A stretch of 29,448 nucleotides of DNA from JBPCOI01 sp051000395 (GCA_051000395.1 JBPCOI010000024.1:1-29448); one strand, 5' to 3'; positions 1-7,844 are shown, counted from the first letter of the stretch. Notes: generated by a model not told the origin, from the letters alone. Program-made: numbers and translations.

Positions 1-507
1 CCGGGCCGGGCCGAAACAGCCGCCGCCGGGACGTACTGCTCGCCCATCCGCGCGGGCGAAGGCCAGCGACTCCTCGGCAGCATCCTCCGGCAGATCCGGC
101 GGTCGCCCGAGAGCCTGGGCGAGATCCCAGCCGTGGGCCAGCAGGTCGTACATGCGGATCTTCAGCCGCTCCGCGCCCGTGGCGGCACCGAGCGGTCCCT
201 GGTAGGAGCGATCGAGAACGCCTGGCTGCCCAAACGCGTCGAGCAACACGGCAGCCGATTCGCGATAGGCGCGGCCGAGCTGGTCGCTCGGCATCCCGTC
301 ACCCCGCTGCGGCAGCGGAAGCTCAGCGAGCACCGCGGCGAACACGAGATTCTTGCCGACCAGATGCTCGATGAGCCGGTGTACGGTCCAGTCCATGCAC
401 TGAGTCGGCGCGGACCACTGGCTGGGCTGGATCGCATCGATCAGCTCGCCCACTGCGGCGAATGAACGAGCGAGTCGGTCGAGCTGGATTTCGTTGTCTA
501 CGGCCAC
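1..507 (-). CDS. DinB-like TIGR03086 family protein, C-terminus cut by window edge
   Basis: The minus-strand frame is open from a GTG at 507 to the left edge (169 codons, no stop reached). The product begins VAVDNEIQLDRLARSFAAVG and contains CMDWTVHRLIEHLVGKN and YDLLAHGWDLAQALGRP, the two hallmark blocks of the TIGR03086/mycothiol-dependent maleylpyruvate isomerase N-terminal fold (DinB superfamily). The His in the first block (RLIEHLVG) and the HxWD in the second are the usual metal ligands. Members of this actinobacterial family are presumed metal- and mycothiol-dependent transferases or isomerases; the substrate here is unknown. The GTG is chosen because GAGAGGTGG lies just upstream and no better start precedes it. 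A tandem 11-bp repeat lies 39-60 bp upstream. Family assignment is fairly sure; the reaction is not. Confidence 0.8.
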   Translation of the reverse strand, partial: MAVDNEIQLDRLARSFAAVGELIDAIQPSQWSAPTQCMDWTVHRLIEHLVGKNLVFAAVLAELPLPQRGDGMPSDQLGRAYRESAAVLLDAFGQPGVLDRSYQGPLGAATGAERLKIRMYDLLAHGWDLAQALGRPPDLPEDAAEESLAFARADGRAVRPGGGCFGPAR

Positions 508-545
508 GAGGCCACCTCTCACAGGTCGCGCCACCGGGCAAGCAG

Positions 546-567
546 CCTAGGTCAGCCCTAGGTCAGC
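546..567. repeat. Tandem 11-bp repeat (2 x CCTAGGTCAGC), possible operator
   Basis: Two perfect head-to-tail copies of CCTAGGTCAGC occupy 546-556 and 557-567, so the copies are spaced by about one helical turn. They lie upstream of the GTG start at 507 of the minus-strand DinB-like gene, in the otherwise featureless 508-775 gap. The placement suits an activator or repressor site, but no regulator can be assigned. Confidence 0.5.
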
Positions 568-775
568 AAACTCCAGGAGGCGCGGAAACGGTCATCGACA
601 CGGGACGCGAAGGGCACCGCCCGCTGCACCCAACCGCGTGACTGTACAAGATCAGGAAAACACCCCAGATGCGCTCAGTGCTAAGCAAACCCCTGCAACC
701 ACAGCGTGCCCAGTGGCCGGTGCCCATGCTCCGTGGCCGAGTGTCGACTGAGAGCCGCCGCGCACCAAGGATCCC

Positions 776-1462
776 TCAAGGGGACCGTCTACGGACTGAG
801 TCTGTCGTCCGTGGAAGGTGCGGCGGTGCGTTCGACATGACCGGAGCGAGGAGCCCCAGGCTCTCGAGGAGGCGCTGCGTGTAGTCCTCAGCTTCTCGCC
901 TGCTGATGGGCCTCGGGTTCACCAGGGCGCGGTATGCCAGCGCACCGGCGAGCTGATCTTGAAGCAGGTCGGGGTCGGCTCCGTGGGGCAGCTCGCCGCG
1001 CGACCGGGCGGCTGTGACCAGGGCCGTGTAGGCGTTCCGCCGCGGCTGTACCACGGCCGACCAGTAGGCCTCTCTGATGGGACTGGGGTCGGGCAGGGCG
1101 GTCACCTGCCGGAGCAGGTCCATGCTGCGAGCGTCGGCGAGAGCCTGCACCGTCAACGTCTTGAAGATCGACATCACTTCGGCATACGGTCGCGCCGCCC
1201 AATCCTCGACGCCGGTCTCACCTTGCGCGCGCACCCACTGCAGCGCGGCGATGATTAGGTCGTCACGCGTGCGCCACCGCCGGTAGAGCGTGCTTCGGCT
1301 GACACCGGCGCGCTTGGCGACGCCGTCGAACGTCGTGGCCGCCAGGCCGCCCTGGGCGAACAACGCGAGGGCCGCGTCGAGGATCGCGTGTTCGGCTGCC
1401 TGATCCCGCGGTCGGCCCCGAGGCGTCGGTTGCCGATCGTCGGTTCTTTTATTACGGTGCAC
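776..1462 (-). CDS. TetR/AcrR family transcriptional regulator
   Basis: A DNA-binding repressor of the TetR family, 228 residues from the chosen start. The N-terminal HTH domain is clear: ILDAALALFAQGGLAATTF, then VAKRAGVSRSTLYRRW followed by RTRDDLIIAAL. The remaining ~130 residues form an alpha-helical ligand-binding domain resembling the TetR C-terminal type seen in many actinobacteria; the ligand is unknown. A TTG at 1480 keeps the frame open but would put the whole operator inside the gene; the GTG at 1462 has TACGGT six bases upstream, matching the leaderless arrangement seen elsewhere in this window, so it is preferred. The gene is divergent from the membrane protein at 1492 and a 28-bp palindrome spans the shared promoter region, so autoregulation and control of that neighbour are likely. 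Confidence 0.85.
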   Translation of the reverse strand: MHRNKRTDDRQPTPRGRPRDQAAEHAILDAALALFAQGGLAATTFDGVAKRAGVSRSTLYRRWRTRDDLIIAALQWVRAQGETGVEDWAARPYAEVMSIFKTLTVQALADARSMDLLRQVTALPDPSPIREAYWSAVVQPRRNAYTALVTAARSRGELPHGADPDLLQDQLAGALAYRALVNPRPISRREAEDYTQRLLESLGLLAPVMSNAPPHLPRTTDSVRRRSP

Positions 1463-1477
1463 GACTGTACCGTAATA
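1450..1477. promoter_or_regulatory. Palindromic TetR-type operator in divergent promoter
   Basis: Perfect 9-bp inverted arms TATTACGGT (1450-1458) and ACCGTAATA (1469-1477) are separated by 10 bp. The right arm covers the candidate minus-strand -10 (TACGGT read from 1474 to 1469), and the palindrome ends 14 bp before the ATG at 1492. Its size and place fit a TetR dimer site controlling both divergent genes. Confidence 0.75.
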
Positions 1478-1491
1478 CAAAGGGGTGGCCG

Positions 1492-1920
1492 ATGGGAACC
1501 GCAGCCGTCGTCGTGGCCGTTGTGTTGGGTCTACATATCTTGATCAAGTTCGCATTCTTCCTACTGCCGTACCGACGCCGCCGGGCTGACCTCGACCGGG
1601 CCTACGGAAACCGACTCTCGGCGACGAGAGTGTCGGACGTGGTCAGCCTCTTGATTGTCGCCGCCGTGGCGGTTGTGTTGTTCGTGGCGGGGGTCCAGGT
1701 GCCGAGCTTCCTGATCGGGCTGTGGTGCGGCGCCACTCTCATCCAGTTGTACTTCCACGAGTTCCACGACCCGCTCACCCGCGACACGGCCCCACCCGAA
1801 CCCGCGGGGCCCATCAAGACGATGTCCTACGCGATCCAGGCATCGCCTTGGCAGCCCTGGCGCGAGCTGGCGGTGATCACCGGCCTGGTCGTCGCCGCCT
1901 TCGCCATGCTCATCATTTGA
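1492..1920 (+). CDS. Small integral membrane protein
   Basis: A 142-residue protein with about four hydrophobic segments (approximately residues 3-25, 49-69, 70-88 and 122-142) separated by charged loops such as PYRRRRADLDRAYGNR and FHEFHDPLTRDTAPPEP. A good ribosome site (AAGGGG) precedes the ATG. No enzymatic motif is recognised. It begins 30 bp from the divergent TetR gene, downstream of the palindromic operator, so it is the probable target of that regulator; by analogy with many TetR-controlled membrane proteins it may concern efflux or stress at the membrane, but that is inference. It ends 12 bp from the convergent ATPase gene. Function unknown. Confidence 0.75.
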   Translation: MGTAAVVVAVVLGLHILIKFAFFLLPYRRRRADLDRAYGNRLSATRVSDVVSLLIVAAVAVVLFVAGVQVPSFLIGLWCGATLIQLYFHEFHDPLTRDTAPPEPAGPIKTMSYAIQASPWQPWRELAVITGLVVAAFAMLII

Positions 1921-1932
1921 ACCGAACCACGT

Positions 1933-3960
1933 TCAAGAGCCAACCCGGCGAAACGGGCTCACCGGCCGTCTGGTGGCTGTGCTGCACCACGCGGACTTGC
2001 GCAGTAGCCGCAGACCGTTGAGGCCGACGATGACAGTGGATCCTTCGTGTCCGGCCACGCCCAAGGGCAGCGGAAGGTATCCGACGAGGTCCCAGATCAC
2101 AAGTGCCGTGATGACGGTCGCGGCGATGATCAGGTTCGCGTTGACCACGCGCCGGGCGCGGCGGGAGAGGGCGATGACCCTGGGCAGCGTCGAGAGTTCG
2201 TCGCGAACGATGACGGCGTCGGAGGTCTCCAACGCCAAGTCCGAGCCGTGCCGTCCCATCGCCAGCCCCAGGTCGGCGGCCGCGAGCCCAGGCGCGTCGT
2301 TGACGCCGTCACCCACGAGCAGCACCGTGCGCCCCTCATTCTGCAGGGCACGCACGGCGGTGACTTTGTCGGCCGGCAGCAGCCCGGCGCGCACGTCGGT
2401 GATGCCGACCTCCTCGGCCAGGCGAGCTGCCGCGCCGGCATTGTCGCCAGTCAGCAGGACCGGGACATGCCCGGTGAGCTGGGTCAGCGCGGTGGTGGCG
2501 GCACGGGCATCGGAGCGGACGCGGTCGGCCAATGCGAGCACGCCGGCGGGACGACCGTCCACCACCACGACCGTCGCGGTCCGGCCATCAGTTTCGGTGG
2601 CGACGATGACCGCGCCGAGCTCGGAACATGTGGCCCCGACCGCAGCCGGTGACAGTTCGGCGAGCAGCCCCGGGGATCCGACGCGCACGACCGCGGCCCC
2701 GATGCGGGCGGACACGCCCCGCCCGGGGGCGGAGTCGAAGTCCTGCGCCGAGGCAATGTCGAGGCTGCGCTCCTGTGCGGCGCGCACGATGGCAGCAGCC
2801 AGCGGGTGTTCGCTCGGCCGCTCGGCGGCAGCGGCCAGCGCCAGCAGCTCGTTGTCGGTCAGCCCGGACTCGGCAAGCGGCCGGATCTCCGCGACTCGGG
2901 GGGTGCCCTCGGTGAGCGTGCCGGTCTTGTCGAAGGCGACGGTATCGGTCAGACCGAGTTGTTCCATGACGACCGCGGACTTGACCAGCACGCCGTGCCG
3001 CCCGGCGTTCGCGATCGCGGACAGCAGCGGCGGCATGGTGGCGAGTACGACCGCACAGGGAGAAGCGACGATCATGAACGTCATCGCCCGCAGCAGCGAC
3101 GTCTGCAACGCGGCGCCCATCGTGAGCGGCACGAAGAACAGCGCCAGTGTGACCACCACGACGCCCACGGAGTAGCGCTGCTCCACGCGTTCGATGAACA
3201 GCTGGGCCTTGGCCTTGGTGGCGGACGCCTGCTCGACGAGCGCCACGATCCGGGCGACGACGGACTCCGAGGCTACGCGGTTCACCCGCACCTGCAGGGC
3301 GCCGGTGCCGTTCAGGCTGCCCGCGAAGACCTCGTCGCCCAGTTGCTTGAGGACGGCAAGTGGTTCGCCGGTGATGGAGGCCTGGTCGACCTCGCTCGCG
3401 CCGACGAGGACTTCGGCGTCCGCGCTGACCAACTCACCGGGGCGCACCAGCACCACGTCGCCGACGCAGAGCTCCGCGGTGTCGACCAGTTCCTCGACGC
3501 CGGCGGCGGTGACCCGGCTGGCCTGCTCAGGTGCCAGGTCGAGCAGCGCCCGCACCGAGTCCGCGGTGCGCCGGGTCGCCAACGCCTCCAGTGCGCCTGA
3601 GGTCGCGAAGATGACGATCAGCAGCGCAACGTCGAAGATCTGCCCGATCGCTGCAGCAACAACTGCCGCGACAATCATCAGCAGGTCCACATCAAGGGTC
3701 TTCGCCCGGGCGGCCCGCAGCCCGGCCAGCGCTGGCTCCCACCCGCCGCCGGCGTAACAAAGCAGGTAGAAGGCCCACCACGACCAGCTGGGCGCATCGG
3801 CGAGTTGCAGCCCGCCGCCGACGAGGAACAGCACGAGCGCGAGACCGGCCCAGCGCATCTGCGGCACCGCGAAGACGCCACCGAGCCGTGCGGTCGCGCC
3901 CCACGCCGGCGCAACCGCACTGGCATCGGCCCGAGGTGGGCTCGACAGGGTCGATGACAC
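1933..3960 (-). CDS. ctpJ: P1B-4 type heavy-metal exporting ATPase (CtpJ/CtpD-like)
   Basis: A 675-residue cytoplasmic-membrane P-type ATPase. Visible motifs in order: an actuator-domain TGE (ITGEPL), the transmembrane metal motif SPC near residue 300, the phosphorylation motif DKTGT near 342, the HP motif in SEHPLAAAIV, the hinge GDGVNDAP near 547, and HEGST followed by NGLRLL near 637. SPC together with HEGxT marks the P1B-4 subgroup, which exports Co2+, Fe2+, Zn2+ or Ni2+. There is no N-terminal heavy-metal-associated domain, also usual for this subgroup, and the length matches mycobacterial CtpJ and CtpD. GTG at 3960 is preceded by GAGGAGG. The divergent neighbour is an NmtR orthologue, which controls ctpJ in Mycobacterium tuberculosis, so the symbol is offered on context. 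The exact metal is inferred. Confidence 0.9.
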   Translation of the reverse strand: MSSTLSSPPRADASAVAPAWGATARLGGVFAVPQMRWAGLALVLFLVGGGLQLADAPSWSWWAFYLLCYAGGGWEPALAGLRAARAKTLDVDLLMIVAAVVAAAIGQIFDVALLIVIFATSGALEALATRRTADSVRALLDLAPEQASRVTAAGVEELVDTAELCVGDVVLVRPGELVSADAEVLVGASEVDQASITGEPLAVLKQLGDEVFAGSLNGTGALQVRVNRVASESVVARIVALVEQASATKAKAQLFIERVEQRYSVGVVVVTLALFFVPLTMGAALQTSLLRAMTFMIVASPCAVVLATMPPLLSAIANAGRHGVLVKSAVVMEQLGLTDTVAFDKTGTLTEGTPRVAEIRPLAESGLTDNELLALAAAAERPSEHPLAAAIVRAAQERSLDIASAQDFDSAPGRGVSARIGAAVVRVGSPGLLAELSPAAVGATCSELGAVIVATETDGRTATVVVVDGRPAGVLALADRVRSDARAATTALTQLTGHVPVLLTGDNAGAAARLAEEVGITDVRAGLLPADKVTAVRALQNEGRTVLLVGDGVNDAPGLAAADLGLAMGRHGSDLALETSDAVIVRDELSTLPRVIALSRRARRVVNANLIIAATVITALVIWDLVGYLPLPLGVAGHEGSTVIVGLNGLRLLRKSAWCSTATRRPVSPFRRVGS

Positions 3961-4014
3961 GCGCTGACCTCCTCGGTATCTGCGGCTGGAGTTTTCACCG
4001 CCAAACTACAGGAC

Positions 4015-4036
4015 GTCATGAATACCTGTTCATGAC
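4015..4036. promoter_or_regulatory. Palindromic ArsR/NmtR-type operator
   Basis: Perfect 8-bp inverted arms GTCATGAA (4015-4022) and TTCATGAC (4029-4036) flank a 6-bp spacer. The site lies between the divergent ATPase and nmtR genes and overlaps the expected -35 region of nmtR (about 4028-4033). ArsR-family dimers bind palindromes of this size, so this is the probable metal-responsive operator for both genes. Confidence 0.75.
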
Positions 4037-4050
4037 AGCTGGCAATCGGC

Positions 4051-4056
4051 TATTCT
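4051..4056 (+). promoter_or_regulatory. -10 box (TATTCT) of leaderless nmtR
   Basis: TATTCT ends seven bases before the nmtR ATG, so transcription should start at or next to the A of the start codon. There is no Shine-Dalgarno sequence in front of this gene, consistent with a leaderless mRNA. Confidence 0.6.
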
Positions 4057-4063
4057 GCATTGC

Positions 4064-4426
4064 ATGGGTCACGGCGTCGAACGGCGGGACACGCCTCCGG
4101 CCCGTCTTGACGCGATCAGCGCGGCTGCCGTCGCCGACACCTTGCAGGCCCTCACCGCCCCCAGCCGGCTGCTCATCCTGTCCAGGCTGCGCGACGCGCC
4201 CTGCACGGTGACCGAGCTGATCGAAGCCGTCGGCATGGAGCAGTCCGCGATCTCCCACCAGCTACGCCTCCTGCGGACCATGGGACTAGTCGTCAAACAG
4301 CGCACCGGTCGCAACATCACGTACTCGCTGTACGACAGCCATGTCGCCAGCCTGCTCGACGAAGCGGTCTACCACGCCGAGCACCTGCGCCTCGGCGCCG
4401 CGGAGCGACACCCCGAGGCCGGCTGA
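4064..4426 (+). CDS. nmtR: NmtR-like ArsR/SmtB family nickel/cobalt-sensing repressor
   Basis: A 120-residue winged-helix metal sensor. It begins MGHGVE and carries the HTH block TVTELIEAVGMEQSAISHQL followed by RLLRTMGLV, and ends with YDSHVASLLDEAVYHAEH and ERHPEAG. Length, N-terminus and helix 5 follow M. tuberculosis NmtR closely. Of the ligands known for NmtR, D91, H93, H104, H107 and H116 and the N-terminal Gly2-His3 are present at identical numbering, but position 109 is Arg rather than His. Metal binding should release the operator at 4015-4036 and induce the divergent P1B-4 exporter. The promoter appears leaderless. Family and target assignment are strong by motif and context; metal preference is inferred. 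Confidence 0.92.
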   Translation: MGHGVERRDTPPARLDAISAAAVADTLQALTAPSRLLILSRLRDAPCTVTELIEAVGMEQSAISHQLRLLRTMGLVVKQRTGRNITYSLYDSHVASLLDEAVYHAEHLRLGAAERHPEAG

Positions 4427-4599
4427 ACCTGCGATCGTCCGCCGGTCTGCGCAGCACGCTCGCGCCCAGCTCTAGCCAAGCGGGCTGGGACACGGGACAC
4501 TCTGCAACGCCCGCGGCGTCGGATGCATCGACGGAGCGGCCGCGGCCGGGACCGATGAGTTTCGGGGCTCCGGTTCGTCGGAAGCTGTGGAGGTGGCGC

Positions 4600-5715
4600 A
4601 TGAGCGGAGTACGCGTCCTGGTCGGCACTCGCAAGGGGGCGTTCGTGCTGACGTCGGACGAGCAGCGGCAGCAGTGGGACGTCAGCGGTCCGCATTTCCC
4701 GGGCTGGGAGGTGTACCACGTCGCAGGCTCGCCGGCCGACCCGGACCGGCTGTACGCGGCCCCGTCCGGCGGCTGGTTCGGCCAAGTGATCCAGCGCTCC
4801 GACGACGGCGGCGCTACCTGGGACACGGTCGGCAACGACTTCAGCTACGCGGGCGCGCCCGGCACGCACCAGTGGTACGACGGGACGCCGCGGCCGTGGG
4901 AGTTCACCCGGGTCTGGCACCTCGAACCGTCGGCCACCGACCCGGACACGGTCTATGCCGGTGTTCAGGACGCGGCGCTGTTCAAGACGACCGACGGCGG
5001 AAAGTCCTGGACCGAGCTCGCCGCCCTGCGCGAGCACGCCTCCGGCCCGAAGTGGCAGCCGGGCGCCGGCGGCATGTGCCTGCACACCATCATCATCGAC
5101 CCGCGAGATCCGGACCGGATCTGCGTCGCGATCTCCGCAGCGGGCGTATTCCGCACCGACGACGGCGGCAAGTCCTGGCGCCCGGTCAACGCCGGTCTGC
5201 TCTCTGACGGCATCCCCTCCCCCGCCGCCGAGGTCGGACACTGCGTGCACAACCTGGCCATGCACCCGGCGCGACCGCAGACGCTGTTCATGCAGAAGCA
5301 CTGGGACGTGATGCGCAGCGATGACGGTGCCGAGAGCTGGCACGAGATCAGCGGCAACCTGCCGACCGATTTCGGTTTCCCGATCGCGGTGCACGCCCAC
5401 GAGCCCGAGACGATCTACATCGTGCCGATCACCAGCGACTCGCACCACTTCGTGCCGGAGGGCAAACTTCGGGTGTACCGCAGTCGAAGCGGCGGCGACG
5501 ACTGGGAGCCGCTCACCACCGGCCTGCCGCAGGAGAACTGCTACGTGAACGTACTGCGCGACGCGATGGCCGTCGACGCGTTGCCCTCGTGCGGCGTCTA
5601 CTTCGGGACGACGGGCGGCCAGGTGTACGGGTCCGCCGACTCCGGCGACACCTGGACGGCGATCGTGCGCGATCTACCTGCCGTCCTTTCCATCGAGGCG
5701 CAAACACTGCCGTAA
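4600..5715 (+). CDS. BNR/Asp-box repeat beta-propeller protein (sialidase-like fold)
   Basis: A 371-residue cytosolic-looking propeller with no signal peptide. Six Asp-box type repeats are visible: SDDGGATW, TTDGGKSW, TDDGGKSW, SDDGAESW, SRSGGDDW and SADSGDTW, spaced as in sialidase/VPS10-like propellers. The start begins MSGVRVLVGTRKGAFVLTSD, a conserved opening of this actinobacterial group; the ATG at 4600 has GGAGGTGG upstream, while the in-frame ATG at 4555 has no ribosome site. No sialidase catalytic Arg triad was identified, so glycosidase activity should not be assumed. It is followed after 10 bp by a MoaD/ThiS-like gene, suggesting a two-gene operon. Fold is confident; substrate or role is unknown. 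Confidence 0.85.
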   Translation: MSGVRVLVGTRKGAFVLTSDEQRQQWDVSGPHFPGWEVYHVAGSPADPDRLYAAPSGGWFGQVIQRSDDGGATWDTVGNDFSYAGAPGTHQWYDGTPRPWEFTRVWHLEPSATDPDTVYAGVQDAALFKTTDGGKSWTELAALREHASGPKWQPGAGGMCLHTIIIDPRDPDRICVAISAAGVFRTDDGGKSWRPVNAGLLSDGIPSPAAEVGHCVHNLAMHPARPQTLFMQKHWDVMRSDDGAESWHEISGNLPTDFGFPIAVHAHEPETIYIVPITSDSHHFVPEGKLRVYRSRSGGDDWEPLTTGLPQENCYVNVLRDAMAVDALPSCGVYFGTTGGQVYGSADSGDTWTAIVRDLPAVLSIEAQTLP

Positions 5716-5725
5716 TGGCGCTCTG

Positions 5726-6016
5726 ATGATCCGCGTGATGCTCCCGGCTCACCTGCGCCAACTCGCGCACTGCGACCGCGAGCTCCACCTGCAGGCGGCG
5801 CCCACCCAACGAGGCGTGCTGGACGCGATCGAGCAGCAATACCCCGCGCTACGCGGCACGATCCGCGATCCGCAGACCGGGCTGCGCCGCCCCTTCGTAC
5901 GCTTCTTCGCCTGCGAACAGGACCTCTCGCACGAGTCGCCGGACACCCCCCTTCCGGATCCGGTGGTGGCCGGGTCCGAGCCGTACCTGATCGTCGGCGC
6001 AATGGCCGGCGGATGA
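5726..6016 (+). CDS. MoaD/ThiS-like ubiquitin-fold protein ending in Gly-Gly
   Basis: A 96-residue protein starting MIRVMLPAHLRQLAH and ending LIVGAMAGG. The beta-grasp pattern (short N-terminal strand, helix with VLDAIEQQYPALRGTI, then strands FVRFFACEQD and the terminal Gly-Gly) matches the MoaD/ThiS sulfur-carrier superfamily. In that superfamily the C-terminal glycine is adenylated by an E1-like enzyme and then carries sulfur or conjugates to proteins. No E1-like (MoeB/ThiF), MPT synthase or thiamine gene is nearby, so the activating partner must lie elsewhere. It follows the BNR propeller gene by 10 bp with no clear ribosome site, suggesting coupled translation. A second in-frame ATG lies at 5738. 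Specific pathway unknown. Confidence 0.8.
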   Translation: MIRVMLPAHLRQLAHCDRELHLQAAPTQRGVLDAIEQQYPALRGTIRDPQTGLRRPFVRFFACEQDLSHESPDTPLPDPVVAGSEPYLIVGAMAGG

Positions 6017-6111
6017 GACGCGGACGGGACCGCTTGGCCGATCGTCGATGACTGCGCGCCGGGGCCGCCGTCTGCACCGATGACAATCACAACAACCCAC
6101 GAGGAGTCGAC

Positions 6112-6873
6112 ATGACCGCACCTGCCGGGGCGCCCTGCTGGATCGACCTGCTGAGCTCGGATACTCAGCGCATCCGCGAGTTCTACGGATCTCTGTTCGG
6201 CTGGACGGCGGGCGAAGCGTCGCCGGAGTTCGGCGGCTACTTCATGTTCTTCAAGGACGGCGTGCCCGTCGCCGGCGCGATGGGACGCATGCCCGGTATG
6301 GACCTCCCCGACCAATGGGGCATCTACCTGGCCGTGGAGGATGCGCGCAAGAGCGTCGAGGCCGCGCTGGCATCCGGTGCCAGCCTGCGTGACCAGGTGA
6401 TGGACGTCGCGGACCTCGGCACGTCCGCGGTCATCGAGGATCCCGGTGGCGCCACGATCGGGCTCTGGCAAGCCAAGTCCTTCGGCGGTTTCGGGGTCAG
6501 CGCTCAGGACGGCACGCCGGGTTGGTTCGAGCTGCACACCCGCAGCTACGAGCAGGCCGTGGCCTTCTACCGCGACGTGCTGGGCTGGGACACCCACACG
6601 CAGAGCGACACGCCGGAGTTCCGCTACACCACGCTCGGGGCGGACCAGCACGCGCGCGCCGGGATCATGGACGCGTCCGGGATGCTCCCGCCAGAAACCC
6701 CCTCGCACTGGTCGGTCTACTTCGCGGCGGACGACACCGACGCCACGCTCGCCCGCGCGACCGAGTTGGGCGCGAGCGTCGTGAGGCCCGCCGAGGACAC
6801 GCCGTACGGACGGCTCGCGGTCGCGGCCGATCCCACGGGCGCCCAGTTCAAACTCGTCGGGCCCAGCTCCTAA
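6112..6873 (+). CDS. Two-domain VOC (glyoxalase/bleomycin resistance) family protein, CFP-30B-like
   Basis: A 253-residue protein of two tandem VOC half-domains. The first begins APCWIDLLSSDTQRIREFYG and ends with IEDPGGATIGLWQ; the second begins GWFELHTRSYEQAVAFYRDV and ends AADPTGAQFKLVG. The order and length match the mycobacterial CFP-30B (Rv0577) type, a secreted-antigen homologue proposed to act on reactive carbonyls, though the exact reaction is unsettled. A strong ribosome site (GAGGAG) precedes the ATG by six bases. No signal peptide. It overlaps the convergent sigma-factor gene by 4 bp at their 3' ends. Family sure; substrate not. Confidence 0.85.
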   Translation: MTAPAGAPCWIDLLSSDTQRIREFYGSLFGWTAGEASPEFGGYFMFFKDGVPVAGAMGRMPGMDLPDQWGIYLAVEDARKSVEAALASGASLRDQVMDVADLGTSAVIEDPGGATIGLWQAKSFGGFGVSAQDGTPGWFELHTRSYEQAVAFYRDVLGWDTHTQSDTPEFRYTTLGADQHARAGIMDASGMLPPETPSHWSVYFAADDTDATLARATELGASVVRPAEDTPYGRLAVAADPTGAQFKLVGPSS

Positions 6874-7838
6874 GCCGGCAGGAATGTGGGCAGGCCGAAC
6901 TGCGCGAACTGCTCGCCGGTGTCGAGAAAGGTGTGGATCTCGATGATCCGGCCGTCCGCGATGTCCAGGACGTGCAGCCCCCACGGAGCGTGACCGGCCC
7001 GCGGATCGAGGCGGTACTGCGCGACCGCGGGGCATCCGTTCGCCGCGGTAATGATCAGTCGCGAACCGGCGCATCCGGCGCCAACCCCGCGCATCCACGC
7101 GACGATGTCTCTCGCCCCGCGCAGCCACATCGCGTACGGCGGCATCGACTGGATCGCGTCCTCGTGCAGCAGGCCCACGAACGCATCGATGTCATACCGC
7201 TCGAACGCGTCGACGTAGCGGGCAAGCAGGTCGGACTGCTCGCGGTCCAGCGGGGGCTGCGCGGCAGGCGCGGTGTCCTGCAGCGCTGCGCGGGCGCGTT
7301 GCAGGGCACTGTTGACGGCGGGCACGCTGGTGTCCAGCAGCACGGCAACCTCGCCGGCCTTCCAGCGCAGTACCTCGCACAGGATGAGCACCGCGCGCTG
7401 GCGCGGCGGCAGGTGCTGCAGTGCGGCGATGAACGCCAGCCGGATGCTGTCACGCAGTTCGGTGAGCTCGGCTGGATCGGCTTCGGGCGGCAGCACCCGC
7501 TCATCGGCGATCGGCGAGACCCACGAGCCCTCGGGCAGGATGCGGGCCAGTGACTGCTCGACGGGCGGGCACGCTGGTCCGAGTTCGATCGGAGCAGCAC
7601 GGCGGGTGCGGCTGCGCAGCATGTCCAGGCAAATGTTGGTGGCGATTCGGTACAGCCAGGACCGTACGCTCGAGCGCCCCTCGAAGCGGTCGCTCGCCTG
7701 CCAGGAACGGATCATGGTCTCCTGCACGGCGTCCTCGGCGTCGAACGCCGAGCCGAGCATGCGGTAGCAGTAGCCGGTGAGCTCGCGGCGGTGAAGCTCG
7801 AGTTCGTCGGTGGTGAGCGTCTGACTCGTCGTCGTCAT
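6870..7838 (-). CDS. sigG: SigG-type ECF RNA polymerase sigma factor with SnoaL-like C-terminal domain
   Basis: A 322-residue extracytoplasmic-function sigma factor. Region 2 is seen in LTGYCYRMLGSAFDAEDAVQ through RSWLYRIATNICLDMLRSR; region 4 in LPPRQRAVLILCEVLRWKAG and VPAVNSALQRARAAL. After it comes a ~130-residue SnoaL-like domain starting LLARYVDAFERYDIDAFVGL and ending TFLDTGEQFAQFGLP. That layout and wording match M. tuberculosis SigG (ECF56-like), whose extra domain replaces a conventional anti-sigma factor as regulator. There is no ribosome site; TAGCAT six bases before the ATG indicates a leaderless transcript. An array of 11-bp repeats lies upstream. No anti-sigma gene is adjacent. 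The regulon is unknown. Confidence 0.88.
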   Translation of the reverse strand: MTTTSQTLTTDELELHRRELTGYCYRMLGSAFDAEDAVQETMIRSWQASDRFEGRSSVRSWLYRIATNICLDMLRSRTRRAAPIELGPACPPVEQSLARILPEGSWVSPIADERVLPPEADPAELTELRDSIRLAFIAALQHLPPRQRAVLILCEVLRWKAGEVAVLLDTSVPAVNSALQRARAALQDTAPAAQPPLDREQSDLLARYVDAFERYDIDAFVGLLHEDAIQSMPPYAMWLRGARDIVAWMRGVGAGCAGSRLIITAANGCPAVAQYRLDPRAGHAPWGLHVLDIADGRIIEIHTFLDTGEQFAQFGLPTFLPA

Positions 7839-7844
7839 GTCTGG

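Noticed and set aside
1973..3600. Long plus-strand open frames opposite the P1B-4 ATPase
   Set aside because: They are antisense to a gene with all family motifs and show low-complexity Arg/Ala/Ser composition typical of GC-rich shadows.
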